A stretch of 5,262 bases of DNA from Alphaproteobacteria bacterium UBA2947 (GTDB lineage: Bacteria; Pseudomonadota; Alphaproteobacteria; Rs-D84): the NCBI GenBank assembly GCA_002348925.1, contig DEBV01000007.1, positions 6,337-11,598 on the forward strand, written 5' to 3'. A program made the position numbers and the translations under genes. Numbering within the stretch: position 1 is the stretch's first letter; each line of letters opens with the position of its first letter. Shown one piece after another: positions 1-4,738 of the stretch. The notes beneath the pieces are model-generated. The model did not search any database, was not told the origin of the DNA, and saw only the letters and a list, made by a program, of their open reading frames with translations.

Positions 1-806
1 GACAATTCGATTTTTGCTTTTTCGGCGGCTTCTTTCAAACGTTGCAACGCCAATTTATCATTGGACAAATCGATACCAGTTTGTGCTTTGAATTCTTCAA
101 TCAAATATTTCAGAACGCGCGCATCAAAATCAGAACCACCTAATGCTGTATCACCATTGGTAGATTTAACTTCAAACACGCCGTCTACGATTTCCAAAAT
201 GGACACATCGAAAGTACCACCACCAAGGTCATACACAGCAATCGTGCCATCTTTGTCTTTGTCCAAACCATATGCCAAAGCCGCAGCAGTTGGTTCATTA
301 ACAATACGCAAAACATTTAATCCCGCAATACGACCAGCGTCTTTTGTTGCCTGACGCTGTGAATCGTTAAAATACGCAGGAACAGTAATAACCGCATCTG
401 TCACTGTTTCGCCAAGATAGGCTTCTGCGTCTTTCTTTAACTTAGACAAAATCATTGCAGAAATCTGAGATGGTGCATATTTTTTACCTTCGATTTCAAC
501 CCACGCATCACCATTTTCACCTGCAACAATTTTATAAGGAACGCGTTTTTGAATTTCTTTTACCGCAGGACTGTCATAACGCAAGCCCATCAAACGTTTA
601 ATTTCATAAATAGTGTTTTCAGGATTTGTCACCGCCTGATTCTTTGCGGTAATACCGACCAACTGTTCACCATTTGCGGTTATTGCGACAACAGATGGTG
701 TTGTACGTTGACCTTCGCTGTTTTCGATAATTTTTGGATCATTTCCGTCCATGAAAGCCATAGCGGAATTAGTTGTACCCAAATCTATACCTAATACTTT
801 TGCCAT
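1..806 (-). CDS. dnaK: Chaperone protein DnaK (Hsp70), N-terminal part, cut by the window edge
   Basis: ATP-driven cytosolic chaperone that binds unfolded polypeptides and cycles with DnaJ and GrpE. The first 268 residues are visible, covering about two thirds of the nucleotide-binding domain; the substrate-binding domain lies beyond the left edge. Seen in order: phosphate loop GIDLGTTNS (6-14), the catalytic lysine in EIKRLMG (K70), TVPAYFNDSQRQATKDAG (141-158), NEPTAAALAYGLD (170-182), DLGGGTFD (193-200) and LKEAAEKAKIELS at the cut end. The frame is open throughout. The ATG is preceded by AAGGAG (821-816) with a 9-nt spacer. Residue 15 is Ala where most bacterial DnaK proteins have Cys, and the visible part has no Cys at all. 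The gene follows the rplY terminator and has its own heat-shock-like promoter. Identity is certain; whether dnaJ follows cannot be seen. Confidence 0.98.
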   Translation of the reverse strand, partial: MAKVLGIDLGTTNSAMAFMDGNDPKIIENSEGQRTTPSVVAITANGEQLVGITAKNQAVTNPENTIYEIKRLMGLRYDSPAVKEIQKRVPYKIVAGENGDAWVEIEGKKYAPSQISAMILSKLKKDAEAYLGETVTDAVITVPAYFNDSQRQATKDAGRIAGLNVLRIVNEPTAAALAYGLDKDKDGTIAVYDLGGGTFDVSILEIVDGVFEVKSTNGDTALGGSDFDARVLKYLIEEFKAQTGIDLSNDKLALQRLKEAAEKAKIEL

Positions 807-850
807 AATTTTTTACTCCTTGATTAAGTAAGTTTTTTCTCGCTTAAGCC

Positions 851-880
851 AGATATAGTTATAAAAAACACACTTTCAAG
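851..880 (-). promoter_or_regulatory. dnaK promoter, heat-shock (RpoH/sigma32) type
   Basis: On the minus strand CTTGAAA (880-874) is followed after 15 nt by CTATATCT (858-851). The first element matches the sigma32 -35 consensus exactly. The second fits the looser alphaproteobacterial RpoH -10 (CTATAT) better than the E. coli CCCCATNT. Predicted transcription starts near 844, giving a leader of about 38 nt before the dnaK ATG. The same bases also read as a sigma70 pair (TTGAAA, 16 nt, TATATC), so basal housekeeping transcription is possible. No CIRCE inverted repeat is present, which favours control by RpoH rather than HrcA. Confidence 0.7.
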
Positions 881-916
881 GGGGCAAAAACAAAAATATT
901 ATATGTAAATATTCAC

Positions 917-940
917 AAAAAACCGCCCAAACGGGCGGTT
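917..940 (-). terminator. Rho-independent terminator of rplY
   Basis: AACCGCCC (921-928), loop AAAC, GGGCGGTT (933-940): a perfect 8-bp GC-rich stem. Read on the minus strand it is followed by a run of six T (922-917), so it ends rplY transcription before dnaK. It also has a T run on the plus side (943-949), so it could work both ways, but no plus-strand gene leads into it. It separates ribosomal-protein transcription from the heat-shock unit. Confidence 0.9.
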
Positions 941-948
941 AATTTTTT

Positions 949-968
949 TAATATCAAATTTGATATTA
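949..968. repeat. 20-bp perfect palindrome overlapping the rplY stop codon
   Basis: TAATATCAAATTTGATATTA reads the same on both strands with no mismatch or spacer. Its right end is the rplY TAA stop, and it lies just before the GC-rich terminator. It could be a protein-binding site or an accessory RNA fold at the transcript end. It may also be chance in AT-rich DNA. No function is assigned. Confidence 0.55.
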
Positions 969-1592
969 TTTCTTTGCTGGTGCAGCTTTTGCAGCTGGTG
1001 CAGCAGCGGCTTGTTTTGCATCTGCTTCTTCTGGCATTTTACCACCGATAGTAGCGAAAGCCAAATCTGCCATATGCAAGCCCAATTCGATACCTTTTGG
1101 TAATACCAAATCAGAACCATGAATTGTGTCGCCAATTGTAACATTTGTTAAATCGATAGTGATTTTTTCAGGCATATCGTTTACCAAACCTTTAAGCGCA
1201 ACTTTACGAACAGCAAAGTTCAAAACACCGCCCAATTTGATACCTTTGGAAACTTCAGCGTTGATAACTTCCACAGGAACAACAACATGTACAGGTTCTT
1301 TGACATTGATACGTTTGAAATCAACGTGAACAACTTTGTCAGACACTGGATGATATTGAATATCCATCAACATAGCGTCTTCTTTGCCATTAGCAGTTGT
1401 AATTTCAAATAATTTTGTTCGCAATGATGGTTGTACCAACAACATATTAAATTCGCGTCCGTTCAATTCGATGGACACAGGTTCTTTCTTTTCGCCATAG
1501 ATAACAGCAGGGATGTTTTGGTTCTTGCGAACTGCACGTGCGGCCCCCTTGCCAGCAACTTTGCGAATTTCAGCATTTAATTTGATAGCCAT
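966..1592 (-). CDS. rplY: 50S ribosomal protein bL25, long CTC form
   Basis: Binds 5S rRNA in the central protuberance of the large ribosomal subunit. The 208-residue product has the two-domain CTC/TL5 layout. The N-terminal 5S-binding beta domain (about 1-92) includes GKGAARAVRKNQNIPAVIYG and later HVDFKRI. A second beta domain follows (about 93-185, with GVLNFAVR and MPEKITIDL). The end is a low-complexity Ala/Lys tail (from about 186, finishing AAKAAPAKK), common in long bL25 proteins. The start is the ATG at 1592, because AAAGGA sits 7 nt upstream; a TTG two codons earlier would leave only 1 nt after that site. pth, a frequent downstream partner, is absent here: a terminator and dnaK follow. 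A promoter and 5' hairpin lie directly upstream, so it need not depend on rsmD read-through. Confidence 0.97.
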   Translation of the reverse strand: MAIKLNAEIRKVAGKGAARAVRKNQNIPAVIYGEKKEPVSIELNGREFNMLLVQPSLRTKLFEITTANGKEDAMLMDIQYHPVSDKVVHVDFKRINVKEPVHVVVPVEVINAEVSKGIKLGGVLNFAVRKVALKGLVNDMPEKITIDLTNVTIGDTIHGSDLVLPKGIELGLHMADLAFATIGGKMPEEADAKQAAAAPAAKAAPAKK

Positions 1593-1599
1593 TTTCAAT

Positions 1600-1605
1600 T
1601 CCTTT
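1600..1605 (-). promoter_or_regulatory. rplY ribosome binding site that sets the start
   Basis: AAAGGA (1605-1600 on the minus strand) has a 7-nt spacer to the ATG at 1592. An in-frame TTG at 1598 lies only 1 nt from it, so the ATG is the true start and the protein begins MAIKLNAEIR. Confidence 0.8.
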
Positions 1606-1628
1606 TTAATGGTTGTTTATTCTATTCA

Positions 1629-1650
1629 CATGACCTCCAAGGGTGTCATG
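1629..1650 (-). promoter_or_regulatory. Hairpin at the 5' end of the rplY leader
   Basis: On the minus strand CATGAC (1650-1645) pairs with GTCATG (1634-1629), with a 10-nt loop that contains CCTTGG and could pair a little further. The predicted transcription start from the upstream promoter is near 1652, so the hairpin would sit at the very 5' end of the mRNA. It is about 24 nt from the Shine-Dalgarno site and has no T run, so it is not a terminator. It may stabilise the message or take part in bL25 control; E. coli rplY has been reported to be autoregulated, but no shared structure is claimed. Confidence 0.4.
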
Positions 1651-1658
1651 CGGGCTAT

Positions 1659-1687
1659 ATTATTTACTAAAACACACGAAAAATCAA
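1659..1687 (-). promoter_or_regulatory. rplY promoter, sigma70-like
   Basis: TTGATT (1687-1682), a 17-nt spacer, then AATAAT (1664-1659), each close to consensus (4/6 and 5/6). It lies in the rsmD-rplY gap just after the rsmD stop. Predicted start is near 1652 and the leader is about 60 nt. Confidence 0.55.
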
Positions 1688-1699
1688 GTTTTTTTATGA

Positions 1700-2251
1700 T
1701 TATTTTTTCTGTAATATCACAAATCTGGCGCGTCCATAGGTTTTATCACGCAAAATTTCCCAATTTTCAGAAAAATCAGGCAATTTTTGAATATTTTCAA
1801 ATTCCCAGATTAAAACAGCACCGCTTTTTGCAACTTTGGTAAGTTTTTTCACAAACAAAACCCCAAAATTAAAGTCTGGATAGGGCGGGTCTACAAAAAA
1901 CAAATCTGATATTCCACCAAAACGCGATATTGCCGAAAGCGCATCACACATTTCGATTGTTGGGCTTTCATTTATAGAAACGACATTTTTCTTTACTGTA
2001 TCTATCGATGATTTTGCATTATCGGTAAAAACAACCTTTGGGTTATTAAAACGCGATAAACATTCCAGACCAAACGCCCCAGAACCTGCAAAAACATCCC
2101 AAACAAAAATTGGCTTTGTTGTGTCAATAATGCCGTTAAGCATATTGAACAACGCACCACGCGCCATATTTTGTGTTGGACGCGCATCATCTGGCAGATA
2201 CAGTTTCTTGCCTTTGTATTTTCCCGAAATGATTTGCAAATTTGATTTCAT
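1700..2251 (-). CDS. rsmD: 16S rRNA (guanine-966 N2)-methyltransferase RsmD
   Basis: SAM-dependent enzyme that methylates G966 of 16S rRNA during 30S assembly. The 183-residue protein has the usual RsmD length and motif order: N-terminal IISGKYKGKKL (7-17), RPT then RGALFNML (24-38), SAM-binding motif I WDVFAGSGAFGLECLSR (51-67), acidic motif II ending FTD (75-77), catalytic DPPY (121-124), and near the C-terminus YGRARFVIL. The usual RE before the ALFN segment is RG here, a departure next to the conserved helix. The ATG at 2251 is preceded only by a weak GGTAAAG. tadA starts divergently 17 bp away, and tadA and rsmD are often close in Alphaproteobacteria. rplY follows on the same strand after about 107 bp with no terminator between them, so read-through is possible. 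Confidence 0.95.
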   Translation of the reverse strand: MKSNLQIISGKYKGKKLYLPDDARPTQNMARGALFNMLNGIIDTTKPIFVWDVFAGSGAFGLECLSRFNNPKVVFTDNAKSSIDTVKKNVVSINESPTIEMCDALSAISRFGGISDLFFVDPPYPDFNFGVLFVKKLTKVAKSGAVLIWEFENIQKLPDFSENWEILRDKTYGRARFVILQKK

Positions 2252-2268
2252 GTTGCAAACTTTACCGT

Positions 2269-2718
2269 ATGAATTTTATGAATCAAGCATTTTTATTAGC
2301 AAAAAAAGCCTATCAACATGGTGATGTGCCGATTGGCGCAGTGATAGTTAAAGATAACAAGATTATTGCACGTGGTGAAAATCGCGTTCAAAAATCAAAG
2401 AACCCAACACTGCATGCAGAAATAGTTGCTATTAACAAAGCCTGTAAAAAATTAAATGCTAAATTCTTGGACGATTGCGATTTGTATGTGACATTGGAAC
2501 CATGCGCGATGTGTGCAACTGCGATTTCTTTTGCACGCATTAAAAACATTTATTTTGCGGCAACAGACGAAAAGGGCGGTGGTATTACATCAAACGCGAA
2601 AATCTTTGAAAACGATAAACACCTTTGGAAACCAAAAATTATTCAAATGGATGAATACGCCGAAAAATCTGCACAAATGTTGCGTGAATTTTTCAACAAC
2701 CTGCGCAAAAAGAATTAA
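2269..2718 (+). CDS. tadA: tRNA-specific adenosine deaminase TadA
   Basis: Zinc enzyme of the cytidine/deoxycytidylate deaminase fold that converts A34 to inosine in the tRNA-Arg(ACG) anticodon. The 149-residue product shows FMNQAFLLAKKAY (3-15), DVPIGAVIV (19-27), the zinc and proton-shuttle motif HAE (49-51), and PCAMC (78-82) with the two zinc Cys. The segment DEKGGG (100-105) resembles alphaproteobacterial TadA, and the tail runs through REFFNNLRKK. The ATG at 2269 is chosen because FMNQA then aligns with the family N-terminus; an ATG three codons later (2278) is possible, and a TTG at 2242 would overlap rsmD. None has a clear Shine-Dalgarno site. The common CAG after the zinc Cys is CAT. 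A general nucleoside deaminase cannot be fully excluded. The stop overlaps the gpmI stop. Confidence 0.92.
   Translation: MNFMNQAFLLAKKAYQHGDVPIGAVIVKDNKIIARGENRVQKSKNPTLHAEIVAINKACKKLNAKFLDDCDLYVTLEPCAMCATAISFARIKNIYFAATDEKGGGITSNAKIFENDKHLWKPKIIQMDEYAEKSAQMLREFFNNLRKKN
2273..2302 (-). promoter_or_regulatory. Possible rsmD promoter lying over the tadA start
   Basis: TTGCTA (2302-2297), an 18-nt spacer, then TAAAAT (2278-2273) on the minus strand. Predicted start is near 2266, leaving about 15 nt of leader before the rsmD ATG. It would overlap both candidate tadA start codons. The match is modest and other arrangements are possible. No convincing counterpart for tadA was found inside the rsmD 5' end. 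Confidence 0.3.
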
Positions 2719-4181
2719 ATCAAACTTTTACCTGTCATTTCGGCGGGTTTTTCAATACCTGTCAACTTTAATATAGTTGGCGCAATATCTGACAAGCCCC
2801 CGTCATGTGCAACAAAATCTTCATTTGAAACCATTATGAAATTCACAGGATTGGTAGTATGCGAAGTCAACGGAACATTATGTTCACTGTCCCACATTTG
2901 TTCACAATTTCCATGGTCTGCAATAATTAAAACACATCCATCCAAACCCAGCACTGCTGGCACAATGCGCGATAACTGTTTATCTAAACATTCCATCGCT
3001 TTTATTGCCGCTGTTTCATTTCCAGTGTGCCCAACCATATCACCGTTTGCAAAGTTTAATAACACAACATCGAATTTAGAAAGTCGTGGCAAAAGCGCAT
3101 CTGTGATTTCATTTGCAGACATCTCTGGCTTCATATCAAAAGTCGCAACAGATGGTGATGGAATCAGAACTTTTTCTTCACCATCAAAATCTATATTACG
3201 TTCTGCATCCATGAAATAGGTCACATGATTATATTTTTCTGTTTCGGCAATACGTAATTGTGTTTTCCCATTTTTCGCCAATATATCACCCAAAACATTT
3301 TCTGTTTTTATATCAGATAACAGTGCAGGGCAAACTTCATCTAACCCTTCGCCATATTGTGAAAAGCACAAAATATGACAGCCGTTTTCGACCACTTTGC
3401 GCATAATCTGACGCGCACGATCGGACCGATAATTACAGAACAAAAATCCATCACGCACTGTTAATTTAGTTGGCGTAATAACAGTTGGTTTAATAAATTC
3501 ATCTGTTTCGCCACGGGCATACGCATCTGCCAAAGCCGCATCTATTGTTTTTGCATGATATTCAGATTCACCGCGTTCGATTGCCGCAAACGCCAAATCT
3601 GTTCTGTCTGTATTGTTGTTTCTGTCCATTGTATAATAACGTCCAGACAGCGTTCCAAAGAACACAGCGCCATTTTCAAAAGAATCTGCCAAATCTTGTT
3701 TTATAATATCGATATATTTTTGTGCAGATTGTGGTGGCGTATCGCGCCCGTCTGCAATAAAATGAAAACAAACACGCAATCCTGATTTTGCAACATATTT
3801 AACTGTCTTTATAATATCCGCCAAATTCGCATGAACGCGCCCATCAGACATAAGCCCCGCGACATGAACAACACCACCGTCATCTTTGACAGATTTTATA
3901 AAATCATTTAACGGCTTATTCTTTGATAAATCTTCGATTTCAAACCGACGCAAAAATTGGTTTACAATGCGTCCAGCGCCAATTGTAATGTGGCCAACTT
4001 CTGAATTTCCCATAATACCATCAGGCAACCCAACCGCGTTCCCAGACGCTTCCAATTTAGAATGCGGATATTTATTTAACAATTCATCAAAATAGGGCAT
4101 CTTTGCCAAAGCAACCGCATTATGCGCACCGTCTTTGTTAATTCCAACGCCATCTAAAATACATAAAACAACAGGTTTCAT
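2715..4181 (-). CDS. gpmI: 2,3-bisphosphoglycerate-independent phosphoglycerate mutase
   Basis: Interconverts 3- and 2-phosphoglycerate in glycolysis and gluconeogenesis, in the cytosol, using two metal ions and a phosphoserine. The 488 residues are slightly shorter than the usual 505-515 but all landmarks are present: CILDGVG with metal Asp10, MGNSEVGH with catalytic Ser60, MSDGRVH (111-117), FIADGRD (141-147), GRYYTMDR (180-187), FCNYRSDRARQI (248-259), AETEKYNHVTYF (312-323), PSP (341-343), NGDMVGHTG (379-387), ADHGN (421-425) and TSHTTNPV (439-446). The ATG is preceded by AAAGGAAG (4197-4190). It is alone in its unit, divergent from a regulator and convergent with tadA. No terminator hairpin is visible after its stop, so its transcript may run antisense into tadA. 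Confidence 0.98.
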   Translation of the reverse strand: MKPVVLCILDGVGINKDGAHNAVALAKMPYFDELLNKYPHSKLEASGNAVGLPDGIMGNSEVGHITIGAGRIVNQFLRRFEIEDLSKNKPLNDFIKSVKDDGGVVHVAGLMSDGRVHANLADIIKTVKYVAKSGLRVCFHFIADGRDTPPQSAQKYIDIIKQDLADSFENGAVFFGTLSGRYYTMDRNNNTDRTDLAFAAIERGESEYHAKTIDAALADAYARGETDEFIKPTVITPTKLTVRDGFLFCNYRSDRARQIMRKVVENGCHILCFSQYGEGLDEVCPALLSDIKTENVLGDILAKNGKTQLRIAETEKYNHVTYFMDAERNIDFDGEEKVLIPSPSVATFDMKPEMSANEITDALLPRLSKFDVVLLNFANGDMVGHTGNETAAIKAMECLDKQLSRIVPAVLGLDGCVLIIADHGNCEQMWDSEHNVPLTSHTTNPVNFIMVSNEDFVAHDGGLSDIAPTILKLTGIEKPAEMTGKSLI

Positions 4182-4205
4182 TTTTTCATCTTCCTTTTGC
4201 GGATT

Positions 4206-4234
4206 ATGGTATCACATAAGTTTTTTCATTGCAA
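4206..4234 (-). promoter_or_regulatory. Candidate gpmI promoter
   Basis: On the minus strand TTGCAA (4234-4229), a 17-nt spacer, then TACCAT (4211-4206, 4 of 6 matches). A better -10, CATAAT (4208-4203), lies 3 nt further on but then the spacer is 20 nt. The -35 is palindromic and is the same six bases used by the divergent regulator promoter. The spacer contains CTTATG, which recurs in the inverted repeat near the regulator start. Confidence 0.4.
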
Positions 4235-4257
4235 AATAAAAAGAAAAATTGTATAAA
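4229..4257 (+). promoter_or_regulatory. Candidate promoter of the HTH regulator
   Basis: TTGCAA (4229-4234), a 17-nt spacer, then TATAAA (4252-4257, 5 of 6 matches). Transcription would start near 4264, at the left end of the inverted repeat, leaving a leader of about 32 nt. It shares its -35 with the candidate gpmI promoter on the other strand, so the two should compete for RNA polymerase. Confidence 0.55.
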
Positions 4258-4263
4258 TAAAGC

Positions 4264-4281
4264 ATAAGAACTTTTTCTTAT
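4264..4281. promoter_or_regulatory. Inverted repeat at the regulator start, possible autoregulatory operator
   Basis: ATAAGAA (4264-4270), loop CTTT, TTCTTAT (4275-4281): perfect 7-bp arms. It covers about +1 to +18 of the predicted regulator mRNA and ends just before the AAAGGA ribosome site (4284-4289). A dyad of this size at the start of a gene for an XRE-type repressor is a usual place for self-repression. The alternative is a weak AU-rich mRNA hairpin. Binding is inference. Confidence 0.4.
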
Positions 4282-4295
4282 AGAAAGGAATAAAA

Positions 4296-4712
4296 ATGGC
4301 ACGCAAAGCAGGACTTATCAATTCGGTTGACCACCATATCGCCCAACGCTTACAGTTGCGTCGTGTTATGTTGGGATTGACTCAATCTGATTTGGCAAAG
4401 AAATGCGGTGTCAGTTTTCAACAAATTCAAAAATATGAAACCGCTGGGAATCGTATTCCTGCGGCGCGTCTGTTTGATTTAAGTCAAGCATTGGAAACAT
4501 CAGTGGCATTTTTCTTTTCTGGTTTGCCAGGAAATTTTCCACCAGAAACAAAAGCCAGCCGTTCTATGCGTGTTTCAGAAGTCAAAGACGACGATCCGCT
4601 TGGCAAGAATGAATCTTTGCAGTTAATCAACCTGTATTGGAATTTGCCAACCGATGCCCAACGAAAAACTATTATGGATATGCTGAAATTATTAAACGGT
4701 GAAAACAAATAA
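4296..4712 (+). CDS. XRE-family helix-turn-helix transcriptional regulator
   Basis: A 138-residue cytosolic DNA-binding protein. The Cro/C1-type HTH spans about residues 15-70: IAQRLQLRRVMLGLTQSDLA, then CGVSFQQIQKYETAGNRIP, where SFQQIQKYE is the recognition-helix region, then ARLFDLSQAL and SVAFFF. This pattern is typical of a short regulator family common in Alphaproteobacteria (the type that includes PraR/PhrR-like proteins). After a polar linker (about 80-105) a C-terminal helical region LQLINLYWNLPTDAQRKTIMDMLKLL could support dimerisation. The ATG has AAAGGA 6 nt upstream. It is divergent from gpmI, with an inverted repeat at its predicted mRNA start, so it probably represses itself and may influence gpmI. 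Targets and signal are unknown; family assignment is firm, a specific name is not. Confidence 0.93.
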   Translation: MARKAGLINSVDHHIAQRLQLRRVMLGLTQSDLAKKCGVSFQQIQKYETAGNRIPAARLFDLSQALETSVAFFFSGLPGNFPPETKASRSMRVSEVKDDDPLGKNESLQLINLYWNLPTDAQRKTIMDMLKLLNGENK

Positions 4713-4737
4713 AAAAAACGCCAATTTGGCGTTTTTT
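4713..4737. terminator. Two-way Rho-independent terminator between convergent genes
   Basis: AAAAAACGCC (4713-4722), loop AATTT, GGCGTTTTTT (4728-4737): a 10-bp stem whose outer A-T pairs also give a T run on either strand. It begins at the base after the regulator stop and ends one base before the stop codon of the Cys-rich gene, so it serves both. Confidence 0.88.
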
Positions 4738-4738
4738 A

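Noticed and set aside
807..880. CIRCE operator or ROSE-type RNA thermometer before dnaK
   Set aside because: No TTAGCACTC/GAGTGCTAA repeat is present, and the predicted leader of about 38 nt is too short for a ROSE fold.
1593..1598. TTG start for rplY two codons upstream of the ATG
   Set aside because: It would lie only 1 nt from the AAAGGA site; the ATG at 1592 has a normal 7-nt spacer and matches the family start.
1628..1640. Minimal ATG-TGA leader ORF in the rplY leader
   Set aside because: The spacer from GGAGG is only 2 nt and the ORF has a single codon; kept only as a side remark in the hairpin finding.
2232..2241. 10-bp palindrome ATTTGCAAAT near the rsmD start
   Set aside because: It is short, inside the rsmD coding sequence, and expected by chance at this base composition.
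2242..2268. TTG start for tadA giving nine more residues
   Set aside because: It overlaps the rsmD start region, has no ribosome site, and the extra residues do not fit the TadA N-terminus.
2836..3219. Plus-strand open frame of 127 codons inside gpmI
   Set aside because: It is opposite a fully conserved gpmI and shows no family features or ribosome site, so it is a shadow frame.
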